Program-made: the position numbers and the translations under genes
Notes under the pieces: model-generated
Seen by the model: the letters and a program-made list of their open reading frames with translations, nothing else
What the model was told of the DNA's origin: nothing
Databases searched by the model: none
Part shown: positions 8,278 through 15,312 of the stretch, in pieces
Layout: every line of letters starts with the position of its first letter
Numbering within the stretch: position 1 is the first letter of the stretch
Source of the DNA: Acidimicrobiaceae bacterium
GTDB taxonomy: Bacteria; Actinomycetota; Acidimicrobiia; Acidimicrobiales; RAAP-2
Assembly: GCA_003157945.1 (NCBI GenBank)
Contig: PMFY01000076.1
Coordinates: 1-18,674, forward strand
Direction: 5' to 3'
Length of the DNA stretch: 18,674 bases

Positions 8278-8709
8278 TCACGCCTGCGCCGTTCGCCGTG
8301 ACCGGCGCCGCCGGAGCAGGACGAACACGAGGAGAACGACGACGGCGCCGACCAGGACCGGACGGCGGTCGTGCGTTGCCTGGCCTGTCGGTCGGGCGGC
8401 CGGGTCGGGTGCCTGCCCGACGGCACGGTCGACCGCCCGGGAGGCGACATCCTGGGCCCTGTCCGTGGCCTCCCTGGCCGCCTCCTGGGCCTGCGCCACT
8501 GCGTCGGCGGCGGCGTGCTGCGCAGACGCGGCGGCATCGTGGACCTTCGTGGCGGCGCGACCTTTCACGTCCGCCTTCGCCCGCCGCGCCTCGGCCGTCT
8601 CCGCCACGTCGGCCCGGGCGTCGTCGATGGATGCCCGGAGCGACTCGGCGTCGGACTCCGTCGCGGTGGTGGCGGGCGCCCGGTCTCGGGCTGCGTCCTC
8701 GGCACTCAT
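8278..8709 (-). CDS. DUF3618-like protein with one C-terminal membrane anchor
   Basis: The product has 143 residues. Residues ~20-45 (ESLRASIDDARADVAETAEA) match the N-terminal helix of DUF3618. A long Ala/Asp/Arg-rich helix follows (~45-100), then a Pro-rich hinge (101-115), one hydrophobic segment (PVLVGAVVVLLVFVLL, 117-132) and a basic tail (RRRRSRR). It is therefore probably an anchored coiled-coil or LEA-like protein. The ATG overlaps the upstream stop as ATGA, and GGGAGG lies about 11 bases before it. In many actinobacteria DUF3618 genes sit with a holin-like and a DUF4235 gene; here the DUF4235 partner is kept, while a short orphan occupies the first position. Function unknown. Confidence 0.75.
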   Translation of the reverse strand: MSAEDAARDRAPATTATESDAESLRASIDDARADVAETAEARRAKADVKGRAATKVHDAAASAQHAAADAVAQAQEAAREATDRAQDVASRAVDRAVGQAPDPAARPTGQATHDRRPVLVGAVVVLLVFVLLRRRRSRRTAQA

Positions 8710-8873
8710 CGGACCACCACCTCCCGGGTCGAGGTCACGTCCGAACGGACGCCGGACTGGGCCACCTCGGGGATCGGCGGCGTGGCCCGGTGGACCAGTT
8801 CCGCGGCACCGAGGTCGGCCGCACCGTTCGTCGGCGCCTCCCCGTCCCTGTCGATGACGACCTGTCGGTCCAT
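8706..8873 (-). CDS. Small hydrophilic orphan protein, first gene of the DUF3618/DUF4235 operon
   Basis: The protein has 55 residues from ATG 8873, chosen because GAGGAG (8880-8885) sits six bases upstream. An ATG at 8879 would directly abut that site. It has no signal peptide and no membrane segment. It begins MDRQVVIDRDGEAPTN and ends TREVVVR, with a Pro/Ile-rich middle. I do not recognise a family. Support for a real gene is the strong ribosome-binding site and the ATGA overlap with the next gene. The frame is also open far upstream, but only as antisense to the catalase gene, so a longer product is unlikely. Confidence 0.6.
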   Translation of the reverse strand: MDRQVVIDRDGEAPTNGAADLGAAELVHRATPPIPEVAQSGVRSDVTSTREVVVR

Positions 8874-9089
8874 GCGCATCTCCTCGAGTCCTCGCGCCCG
8901 CACAGTGTTGCGGGCAGTGGTTCCGGGTAACTCCGGAGTGATGCCCGCGACCCTGCGGGGCAAACGTCCGGGACGGGGTGGCCGTGTCCAGCGTCGTCCG
9001 TCAGGTGGCGGACGCCCGGACGGTCGCCGTTTCACGACCGGGGCTCCGGGTAGGGCGCACGCCACGCAACGATGTGGAGGAGCGACCTG
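8874..9089. promoter_or_regulatory. Divergent control region between the DUF3618 operon and the catalase gene
   Basis: This 216-base region holds several symmetric sequences: GCCCGC-N8-GCGGGC (8896-8915), the perfect palindrome ACTCCGGAGT (8930-8939), CCCGC-N6-GCGGG (8944-8959) and CGTCCG-N8-CGGACG (8995-9014). Any could be an operator or an RNA hairpin. The palindrome at 8930 is the most operator-like. The catalase promoter is listed separately. I could not find a convincing promoter for the leftward operon. Confidence 0.4.
9029..9053 (+). promoter_or_regulatory. Sigma-B/sigma-F-type promoter of the catalase gene
   Basis: GTTT (9029-9032), exactly 15 bases, then GGGTAG (9048-9053) match the general-stress promoter (GTTT-N15-17-GGGTA) of Streptomyces sigma-B, mycobacterial SigF and Bacillus sigma-B. 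The expected start site near 9060 precedes the GGAGGAG ribosome-binding site at 9076-9082. A catalase gene is a classic target of this sigma group. Confidence 0.65.
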
Positions 9090-11183
9090 ATGAGTGATGC
9101 GCACGAGACCGTCGACCTGGGCGACGGGCCGGTGGCCCGGGGTGAGGGTGGCGAGACCCACCAGACGGCCGAGGGTGGCCGCCCCGTGCTCACGACCCGA
9201 CAGGGGGTCGCGGTCTCCGACGACCAGAATTCGCTCCGGGCCGGCCGGTGGGGCCCGACGTTGCTCGAGGACTTCCACCTGCGGGAGAAGATCTTCCATT
9301 TCGACCACGAGCGCATTCCGGAGCGGGTGGTCCACGCCCGGGGCTTCGGGGCCCACGGGTTCTTCGAGAACTACGAGCCGCTGGGCGAGTTGACCCGGGC
9401 CGACCTGTTCCAGCGGGCCGGTGAGCGCACGCCGGTCTTCGTCCGGTTCTCGACGGTGGCGGGCAGCCGGGGGTCGGCCGACCTCGCCCGCGATGTGCGG
9501 GGCTTCGCCACGAAGTTCTATACGAAGGAGGGCAACTGGGACCTGGTCGGGAACAACATCCCCGTGTTCTTCATCCAGGACGCGCTGAAGTTCCCGGACC
9601 TGATCCACGCCGCCAAGGAGGAGCCCGACCGAGGGTTCCCCCAGGCCCAGACGGCGCACGACAACTTCTGGGACTTCGCCTCGTTGCTGCCGGAGTCGAC
9701 CCACATGCTGCTGTGGGCCATGTCCGACCGGGCCATCCCCCGGTCCTTCCGGTTCATGGAGGGGTTCGGTGTCCACACGTTCCGGATGGTGGACGCCGAG
9801 GGGCGTTCGACCTACGTGAAGTTCCACTGGAAGCCGGTCCGGGGTCTGCAGTCGGTGGTGTGGAACGAGGCGGTGAAGATCAACGGGGCCGACCCGGACT
9901 TCCACCGCCGCGACCTCTGGGACGCCATCTCGTCGGGCGATCTCCCCGAGTGGGAGCTGGCCGTACAGGCCTTCGACGACGAGTTCGCCGACTCCTTCGA
10001 GTTCGACGTCCTCGACCCGACCAAGCTGATCCCGGAGGAGGCGGTGCCGGTCCGCCGCATCGGCCGGATGGTGCTCGACCGGGTGGTCGACAACTTCTTC
10101 GCGGAGACGGAGCAGGTCGCCTTCTGCACCCAGAACGTGGTGCCCGGCATCGACTTCACCAATGACCCGCTCCTGCAGGGACGGAATTTCTCCTACCTGG
10201 ACACGCAGCTGAAGCGGCTCGGGAGTCCCAACTTCACGGACCTGCCGGTGAACGCGCCGAAGTGTCCCTTCGTCACCTTCCAGCAGGACGGTCACATGGC
10301 CACCGCGAATCCGGTCTCGCGGGCCAACTACGAGCCCAATTCGTGGCCCCCCGATGAAGGGGGCCCCCGGGAGGCCCCGGCCACCGGCTTCGTGAGCCAT
10401 CCGGAGGTGGTGGAGGGCGAGAAGCGTCGGCTCCGTCCCGAGAGCTTCGCCGACCACTACAGCCAGGCCCGGCAGTTCCTGATCAGCCAGGCTCCCCACG
10501 AGCGCCGCCACATCGTCGATGCGTTCGTGTTCGAACTGTCCAAGTGCGAGCGCGTCGACATCCGGCGCCGCATGGTGGCGGGCCTCCGCAACGTCGACGA
10601 GGGCCTCGCCCAGGACGTGGCCGATGGTCTCGGGCTGCCGGAGCTGCCCGAGGCGGTGGCACCGGCCCGTGCGCCGATCACCGATCTGCCCGCGTCGCCG
10701 GCGCTCAGCATCGCCGCCAACGGACCCGACTCCTTCGCCGGGCGGAAGATCGGGGTCCTGGTCAGCGACGGGGTCGACCCGGACCTGCTCGACGGTCTCC
10801 GGACGAGCGCGGCGGCGCAGGGCGTCGTCATCGAGCTGGTGGCCCCGGCCGTGGGCGGCGTGACCGGGAGCGACGGCACGCTCGTGCCCGCGGACCAGAA
10901 GATCGACGGCGGTCCGTCGGTCCTGTACGACGCCGTGGTCGTGCTGACGTCGGAGAAGGGCGTGGACGCGCTCGCCGGCCACCCGGCGGCCCGGGACTTC
11001 GTCGCCGACGCCTACGCCCACGCCAAGTTCATCGGCTACACGGAGGCCGCTGCGCCACTCTTCGCGGCGGCCGGTCTCAGGCGGCGCGATGACGGATTCG
11101 TGGAGCTCGACGCCGACGGGGCGAATTTCGTCGAGCAGTGCGCCGGCCTGCGGTTCTGGGATCGGGAGGTGCCGACCGCCTGA
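9090..11183 (+). CDS. katE: Large-subunit (clade 2, HPII/KatE-type) haem catalase
   Basis: It decomposes hydrogen peroxide to water and oxygen in the cytoplasm. I chose ATG 9090, with GGAGGAG seven bases upstream, over the ATG at 9072; the product has 697 residues. The core (~35-500) includes catalytic His82 in [19 protein letters not shown] (119-131), Asn155 in VGNNIPVFF and proximal haem ligand Tyr369 in [15 protein letters not shown]. Residues ~549-697 form the flavodoxin/DJ-1-like C-terminal domain ([13 protein letters not shown] onwards) that defines large-subunit catalases. By spacing, Cys346 aligns with His392 of E. coli HPII, so the covalent His-Tyr link of HPII would be absent. The N-terminal arm is shorter than in HPII (753 residues). 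A stress-type promoter precedes it. Confidence 0.98.
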   Translation: MSDAHETVDLGDGPVARGEGGETHQTAEGGRPVLTTRQGVAVSDDQNSLRAGRWGPTLLEDFHLREKIFHFDHERIPERVVHARGFGAHGFFENYEPLGELTRADLFQRAGERTPVFVRFSTVAGSRGSADLARDVRGFATKFYTKEGNWDLVGNNIPVFFIQDALKFPDLIHAAKEEPDRGFPQAQTAHDNFWDFASLLPESTHMLLWAMSDRAIPRSFRFMEGFGVHTFRMVDAEGRSTYVKFHWKPVRGLQSVVWNEAVKINGADPDFHRRDLWDAISSGDLPEWELAVQAFDDEFADSFEFDVLDPTKLIPEEAVPVRRIGRMVLDRVVDNFFAETEQVAFCTQNVVPGIDFTNDPLLQGRNFSYLDTQLKRLGSPNFTDLPVNAPKCPFVTFQQDGHMATANPVSRANYEPNSWPPDEGGPREAPATGFVSHPEVVEGEKRRLRPESFADHYSQARQFLISQAPHERRHIVDAFVFELSKCERVDIRRRMVAGLRNVDEGLAQDVADGLGLPELPEAVAPARAPITDLPASPALSIAANGPDSFAGRKIGVLVSDGVDPDLLDGLRTSAAAQGVVIELVAPAVGGVTGSDGTLVPADQKIDGGPSVLYDAVVVLTSEKGVDALAGHPAARDFVADAYAHAKFIGYTEAAAPLFAAAGLRRRDDGFVELDADGANFVEQCAGLRFWDREVPTA

Positions 11184-11216
11184 GGTGACCCCGCGTCGCT
11201 CGACGTCCGGGTCACC
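11184..11216. terminator. Bidirectional terminator-like hairpin, catalase / methyltransferase
   Basis: GGTGACCC (11184-11191) and GGGTCACC (11209-11216) form a perfect 8-bp stem directly after the catalase stop. The loop contains a nested CGTC-gctc-GACG stem. It overlaps the stop of the convergent methyltransferase gene, so it could serve both. Confidence 0.6.
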
Positions 11217-11784
11217 CGGCCCGGCGCCAGACCTCGAGGACGAACGAGTCCTCGAGGTGGATCGCACACCGTTCGAGGCGCGGGGTGGTGCGGATCACGG
11301 CATGGGCCTCGTCGCCGGAGAGCGGGTAGTCGGTGGGTCCGCGCCAGTGCACGGCCACCACCGTCGCGCCGGGCGCCGTCGAGTCGACGACGAGCTGCAG
11401 GAGCCCGCCCAACGTCGCGGTGTCGAAGTAGTAGGCGATCTCGCTGAGGACGATGAGGTCGAACGGCCCGGTCGGCCAGGCCTCGGGCACGGCCCGGCGT
11501 TCGAGTGTGACGTTGTCGGCGTCGCGGAGCCGGTCGGCGGCGCGCTCGAGGGCCGCCGGCACGATGTCGGTGGCGAGCAACCGGTCGCAGCGCCCGGCCA
11601 ACAGGGCGGTCAACACCCCGACGGAGCAGCCCGGTTCGAACGCGGAGGTGTAGCGGCGCTCGGGCAGGGCGGCGACCGTCAGTCGGTACTTCCGGTGCTC
11701 GTACCACCGCGACTCGAAACCCCACGGGTCGGGATCCGTGGCGTAGATGTCCGTGAAGTAGCTGCGTCGGGTCGAGGGCGTCAT
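11212..11784 (-). CDS. NodS-like SAM-dependent methyltransferase
   Basis: The product has 190 residues. The N-terminal YFTDIYATDPDPWGFESRWY and the SAM-binding motif FEPGCSVGVLTALLA (49-63), with acidic LLATD (69-73), are followed by VPEAWPTGPFDLIVLSEIAYY (99-119), all typical of the NodS family. NodS N-methylates the deacetylated glucosamine of Nod-factor precursors in rhizobia. ATG 11784 overlaps the PIG-L stop as ATGA, so the two are translationally coupled. In some other bacteria these two activities are annotated as one fused protein, which supports consecutive action on one substrate. The actual acceptor is unknown. It is the last gene of the operon. Confidence 0.9.
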   Translation of the reverse strand: MTPSTRRSYFTDIYATDPDPWGFESRWYEHRKYRLTVAALPERRYTSAFEPGCSVGVLTALLAGRCDRLLATDIVPAALERAADRLRDADNVTLERRAVPEAWPTGPFDLIVLSEIAYYFDTATLGGLLQLVVDSTAPGATVVAVHWRGPTDYPLSGDEAHAVIRTTPRLERCAIHLEDSFVLEVWRRAG

Positions 11785-12527
11785 CCGGCGCCACCGTCGA
11801 CGAAGATCTCGACGTTGCGCCGCAGTCGGGCGAGCACGGCACGGGGCAGCACCGGTGGGGCCGGCGCGGGAGCGCGCGACGGCCGGATCTGCGACCGGTA
11901 GGCCCGGGTGCTCCACCGCTTCCTCGCGTGCGTCACGGGGTCGAGGTCGAGGCGCCGGCAGTCCTTCCACGGGATGTCGTCCGACCAGGGGTCGGACCAG
12001 TGCCAGGCCCAGACCAGGTAGTCCAGGCGCCGGGTGTCCGTCCCCGCCGTCACCCGGGCGGTGGCGACACCACAGGCGTCGTGATCGGGGTGACCGTCGT
12101 GACGCCACGGAGCGAGTGCCAGATCGGCGCCCCGGAGCTGGTGCTCGAGGGCAGGGAGCAGCTCCTCGAGGTGGTCGCCGACGTGTCCGTCCGGAATCCC
12201 CAGGCTGGTCACCATGGTGGCGCCGGCGCCCAGGCGCCGGAGGGCGGTCAGCGATTCGCCATGCCGTCGCGCACCCATCCCGTCCGGAGCCCCGGGGTGG
12301 GACGCCTCCCCATCGGTGACCGCCACGATGCGGACGTCGGCTCCCCCGAGGACGAGGCGGCGGATCAGTCCGCCGGCACCGAGCACCTCGTCGTCGGGGT
12401 GGGGCGCGACGACCGCCACGCGGTGCGGCCGACCGATCTCGAGCGGCCGTAACTGGCGGAGTCGACCGCTGCGCCGCCACCGGCGCTCCGAGGTGCCGAG
12501 ATGTTCGGCGTCGACGGTCAGTACCAT
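11781..12527 (-). CDS. PIG-L-family zinc-dependent deacetylase
   Basis: The product has 248 residues, starting at ATG 12527, which lies inside the end of the preceding gene (10-base overlap). The metal-binding signature APHPDDE (41-47) follows strand VAVV. TDGEASHPG (71-79) and the second metal motif RHDGHPDHDACG (142-153) are intact. PIG-L enzymes remove N-acetyl groups from GlcNAc-type sugars, as in GPI anchors, mycothiol (MshB) and bacillithiol (BshB). It is not obviously MshB: the neighbours are not mycothiol genes, and it sits with a NodS-like methyltransferase and a glycosyltransferase. The likely substrate is therefore the glycoside made by the GT2 enzyme, which is an inference. Confidence 0.93.
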   Translation of the reverse strand: MVLTVDAEHLGTSERRWRRSGRLRQLRPLEIGRPHRVAVVAPHPDDEVLGAGGLIRRLVLGGADVRIVAVTDGEASHPGAPDGMGARRHGESLTALRRLGAGATMVTSLGIPDGHVGDHLEELLPALEHQLRGADLALAPWRHDGHPDHDACGVATARVTAGTDTRRLDYLVWAWHWSDPWSDDIPWKDCRRLDLDPVTHARKRWSTRAYRSQIRPSRAPAPAPPVLPRAVLARLRRNVEIFVDGGAG

Positions 12528-13516
12528 GCCGTGCGATCCCCGATGGCGACGGCCCCGAGGCGGACGGCGTCCTGTCCACCGTGGTGCTGGGCCAGGTAGA
12601 CGTGGAGGTCCGCGGCCCGACGGGCCTGGTGCGGGTCGTGGCAGAGCGGTCGGGCCCCGCCGACGGCCGACGTGCTGCCGAGCAGGGCCTGACATCCGTC
12701 GTGGACGACCTGCCGCAGGGCCAGGCTCCGGTCACGGGCCCGGGCCGAGCGGTCGCCGGGATCGGCATCGATGGCCGCGGCGACATCGGTCAGCAGTTGG
12801 CGCATCGCCCACAACCCGGCGGACTGGCGGCCCACTTCGGCCAGCACGAGCTGGTCCGGATCCGGACCGAGCTGACGCACGACCGTGTCGACCAGTCCCC
12901 GCGCCCCGCCGAACCAGCAGGCGGCGACGCCGCAGGCCCCGAACCAGAAGCCGGGCCGGTCCGTGTAGAACCCGGGTGGTCCCACCGCGCTGGACGCCGG
13001 AAGTTCCGCACTGTCGAAGACCAGTGTCTCGCTGGCCGAATCGGCCATCCCCACGGCCGGCCAGGAGTCCGGGACCGGCGCCACGACCACGTCGGCGGTG
13101 GCCACGTCGAACAGGCGGTAGCCGTCGGGTGCCTCCGCGGTCACCAGCGCCCGGTCCGTCACTCCACTGCCCGAGCAGAAGGCCTTCGTGCCCCGGAGCA
13201 GCCAACCCTCCGTCGTGGGCGTGGCCCGCAACTCGGCGGACGGGGAACGCGCCGCCCAGACGCCATAGGTGACCTCGTCGTCCGCATCGGTCCGGCCGGA
13301 CTCGGCCAGGATGGCCCGGGCGTCGGCGTCCCCCTCGACCAGCCTGGCCATGGCCAGGTCCTGTTCGGCGACCGCCGCCAGCCGCTCGAACCGCTCGCGT
13401 GTCGACCCGTGGCCCGGCAGGGGCATGGGCGTCACCTCGGCGAGGGCGGCCCGGAACCTCGTCGCGAGGTCGCGTGTCGAACGGCACCTCGGGGCCGGGT
13501 CGACGGCCGGGCTCAC
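12518..13516 (-). CDS. Acyl-CoA-dehydrogenase-like flavoprotein (short, atypical)
   Basis: The product has 332 residues from GTG 13516; family members usually have 370-400. The middle resembles the beta-domain and flavin-binding stretch (WLLRGTKAFCSGSGVTDRALV, 104-124), and the helical C-terminal half contains RARDRSLALRQVVHDG and ARRAADLHVYLAQHHGGQD. The canonical YEGT motif carrying the catalytic Glu of classical acyl-CoA dehydrogenases is not visible. It may therefore be a desaturase or oxidase of a non-CoA substrate, a flavin monooxygenase of the same fold, or a non-catalytic partner. It follows the glycosyltransferase stop by 27 bases and overlaps the PIG-L start. The family assignment is good; the reaction is unknown. 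Confidence 0.8.
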   Translation of the reverse strand: MSPAVDPAPRCRSTRDLATRFRAALAEVTPMPLPGHGSTRERFERLAAVAEQDLAMARLVEGDADARAILAESGRTDADDEVTYGVWAARSPSAELRATPTTEGWLLRGTKAFCSGSGVTDRALVTAEAPDGYRLFDVATADVVVAPVPDSWPAVGMADSASETLVFDSAELPASSAVGPPGFYTDRPGFWFGACGVAACWFGGARGLVDTVVRQLGPDPDQLVLAEVGRQSAGLWAMRQLLTDVAAAIDADPGDRSARARDRSLALRQVVHDGCQALLGSTSAVGGARPLCHDPHQARRAADLHVYLAQHHGGQDAVRLGAVAIGDRTAWY

Positions 13517-13543
13517 GGACGGTTTCCCACCCGGACGACCCCG

Positions 13544-14329
13544 CTACGACGCCGCTGCCGCGACGGGCAGGGTGTCCTCGATGCCGGACAGGGCGTGGGC
13601 GAAGCCGCGGGGTGCCCGCGCCTGCCTCCGACCACTGGTGATGACGCGGACGGTTCCGTCGGTGCGGGCCACGGCCCCCCGCCCGAGCACCCGGTCCAGC
13701 AGATCCCTGTCCTCCCCGGTGGCGAGCCCGTCGAAGCCGCCGGCATCCAGATACATCGCGGCATCCACTCCGAAGTTCGCACCGTGGACCGGGACCGGCT
13801 CACGGGCATAGCGTCGCTGCCACTCGTCCGCCGTTCCCTCGAGCCGATCGCTCCACGACCGCACCTGGACCCGTCCCACCCAGATGTGGGCACCTTCGGC
13901 TCTGGCCCGCAGCTGCGCGGTCAACCAGTCGCCGGGCACCTCGGAGTCGGCATCGGTCGTGGCCAGCCAGATGGCGTCGACCGGGGCCGACGGCCAGCGG
14001 TCCAGCAGCGCGGCGCACCCCGTCCGTCGGGCCACGCCGACGTTCTTCGAGCAGATCCGGACGACGTCCACCGGCGCCGGGCCGGTGCGGTGGTCCAGCC
14101 AGTGGTCCACGATCTCGGAGCTGGCGTCGCTGCAGTCGTCGAGCACGACGGCCAGGCGGCAGTCGATGCCGTCGTCGGTCACCTGCCCGATCGCCCGGTC
14201 GAGGCAGCGGAGCGCGTCCGGCAGGTGGTGCTCCTCGTTGTGGACCGGCAGGACCACTCCCACATGAAGGGCGTCGGCCCTCCCACCCGCTGTTGCCACT
14301 CGGAACCCTTCTCGATCGGTACCTCCCAT
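13544..14329 (-). CDS. Family 2 (GT-A) glycosyltransferase
   Basis: The product has 261 residues. GT2 hallmarks are VVLPVHNEE (25-33), LDDCSD (63-68), the metal/nucleotide-sugar DxD-type TTDADSE (124-130), a conserved HGANFGV (182-188) and the acceptor-site GEDRDLLDRV (205-214). There is no membrane segment, so it is cytoplasmic or peripheral. It would transfer a sugar from a nucleotide donor; neither donor nor acceptor can be read from the sequence. ATG 14329 lacks a ribosome-binding site. GTG 14299, with GAAGGG six bases upstream, is a reasonable alternative, shortening the protein by 10 residues. It is first in the operon and carries an exact stress-type promoter upstream. Confidence 0.92.
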   Translation of the reverse strand: MGGTDREGFRVATAGGRADALHVGVVLPVHNEEHHLPDALRCLDRAIGQVTDDGIDCRLAVVLDDCSDASSEIVDHWLDHRTGPAPVDVVRICSKNVGVARRTGCAALLDRWPSAPVDAIWLATTDADSEVPGDWLTAQLRARAEGAHIWVGRVQVRSWSDRLEGTADEWQRRYAREPVPVHGANFGVDAAMYLDAGGFDGLATGEDRDLLDRVLGRGAVARTDGTVRVITSGRRQARAPRGFAHALSGIEDTLPVAAAAS

Positions 14330-14374
14330 CGGACCGGGTCTGGACCGGACCGCCGGAGTTCGTGCCCGACGTCC

Positions 14375-14399
14375 CTACCCGACGGCACCGACCCGAAAC
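14375..14399 (-). promoter_or_regulatory. Sigma-B/sigma-F-type promoter of the glycosyltransferase operon
   Basis: On the minus strand the order is GTTT (14399-14396), exactly 15 bases, then GGGTAG (14380-14375). Both boxes and the spacing are identical to the catalase promoter. The start site should be near 14368, about 38 bases before the ATG. Confidence 0.65.
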
Positions 14400-14444
14400 G
14401 GCCCCGGGCCCGGTGGCAACGGTCGACCGTGCTCGGTTTGGGGA

Positions 14445-14930
14445 GTGACGGTCCGGGGCAGCGTCAGACGGATGCGCACCAACTCTCTCCCCACGACGCC
14501 GAGGGCCGCCCGACGCTGGACCGGCGCGGGGCTGCTGATCGCCGGGCTGGTCCTGTCGGCCTGCAGCAGTGCCCAGTCCTCGTCGACGACGACCTCCACG
14601 GAGCAGCGCCCCGCGGCGCCCGCGTCCCCGGCCGTCACCCTGGAGGGCTCCCAGGACGCGGGCTCGTCGATCAAGGTGGATCGGGTCGACCTGCCGCGGA
14701 CGGTCACCGGGAGCAGCGGGGGTGTCGTGGCCGTCTGTGCCGACGCCGATGGTGTCGCAGGCACGTGTGACGGGTACGCCATGGTCCCCAACGGCATCTC
14801 GCTGGACGTGACGATCCACACGCCCACCCCCCTGGTGGCGGGGCCCTACATCGTGGGCGTGTACTACGCCCACGGCCTACCCAGCGGTGACCAGCACCCG
14901 GCGGCCACGTCGAAGGTGCAGCTCTCCTGA
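14445..14930 (+). CDS. Small predicted lipoprotein, possibly DUF7282-like
   Basis: The frame allows GTG 14445 (161 residues) or ATG 14472 (152 residues); the ATG gives a more usual signal peptide (basic start, then GAGLLIAGLVLSAC). The lipobox LSAC predicts cleavage and lipid attachment at that Cys (residue 31 from the ATG). A Ser/Thr-rich linker follows (SSAQSSSTTTSTEQ). The mature domain is beta-rich, with IKVDRVDLP, VVAVCADADGVAGTC, ISLDVTIHTPTPL and a final PAATSKVQL. Two cysteines, 11 residues apart, could form a disulfide. The domain loosely resembles DUF7282 extracellular beta-sandwiches, an uncertain match. It is divergent from the glycosyltransferase operon, sharing about 115 bases of control region. 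Function unknown. Confidence 0.85.
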   Translation: MTVRGSVRRMRTNSLPTTPRAARRWTGAGLLIAGLVLSACSSAQSSSTTTSTEQRPAAPASPAVTLEGSQDAGSSIKVDRVDLPRTVTGSSGGVVAVCADADGVAGTCDGYAMVPNGISLDVTIHTPTPLVAGPYIVGVYYAHGLPSGDQHPAATSKVQLS

Positions 14931-14942
14931 CCCGCGGTCAGG
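14926..14942 (+). terminator. Hairpin overlapping the lipoprotein stop codon
   Basis: CCTGACC-cgc-GGTCAGG is a perfect 7-bp inverted repeat with a 3-base loop, including the TGA of the lipoprotein gene. It is a plausible terminator, without a T-tract. Confidence 0.45.
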
Positions 14943-14985
14943 CCCGCCCGTGATGTCGCACCGGCTCCGCGGGGAGGCCGGACGA

Positions 14986-15304
14986 GTGGCTCACGATGAC
15001 CTGATGGATCACGTGGCGTCGGCCGACGACCCCGGCCGCCAGGAGATCCCCGAAGGGCGGCACGACCACCACCTGCAGGGCCTGCTGCAGGAGCTCCGGG
15101 TCGCCGCGATCGGCGTGGAGGTGGTCGTCGGCTTCCGGCTGTCGCGGCCGTTCACGGACGCGCGTCCACCGGCACGACGACGTCCAGCGCGGGCGCTATC
15201 TCTCGGGACTGCCGCTCGCGGCGGTCGCGACGGCCCTGCTCCCGGGTCCGGTGGACGATCATCGGCTCGGGTTCCGGCGCCAGGAGGAGAGCGCCCGAGC
15301 CTGA
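14986..15304 (+). pseudogene. Frameshifted DUF6328-like membrane protein gene
   Basis: GTG 14986 has a good ribosome-binding site (GGGGAGG, 14971-14977). The first frame reads through HDHHLQGLLQELRVAAIGV and then VVVGFRLSRPFTDA, the start of DUF6328 (a conserved LLxELRVA followed by a first membrane helix and PFT). Near 15160 the match stops and continues one frame over as RHDDVQRGRYLSGLPL, then AAVATALLPGPVDDHRLGFR, ending at TGA 15302-15304. That is the next part of DUF6328 (second helix, then an HRLxFR turn). The usual third segment is missing, so the gene is both shifted and short. Options are a decayed gene, a sequencing error in GC-rich DNA or, less likely, programmed frameshifting. The family assignment is from memory of its pattern. 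Confidence 0.62.
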
Positions 15305-15312
15305 CGCACGAC

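Noticed and set aside
8905..8930. Second promoter-like GTGT-N16-GGGTAA upstream of catalase
   Set aside because: It overlaps inverted repeats, has A instead of C/T at the last position and lies 160 bases from the gene; the exact match at 9029-9053 is far better.
9072..9089. ATG at 9072 as the catalase start
   Set aside because: The GGAGGAG ribosome-binding site lies inside the six extra codons, with ideal spacing to ATG 9090.
8874..11267. Very long open frame opposite the catalase gene, in frame with the 55-residue orphan
   Set aside because: The upstream part is antisense to a certain catalase gene; only the last 55 codons have their own ribosome-binding site and operon context.
12581..14770. 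729-codon open frame on the plus strand opposite the ACAD-like and glycosyltransferase genes
   Set aside because: It is a shadow of two genes with intact family motifs; no motif is visible in it.
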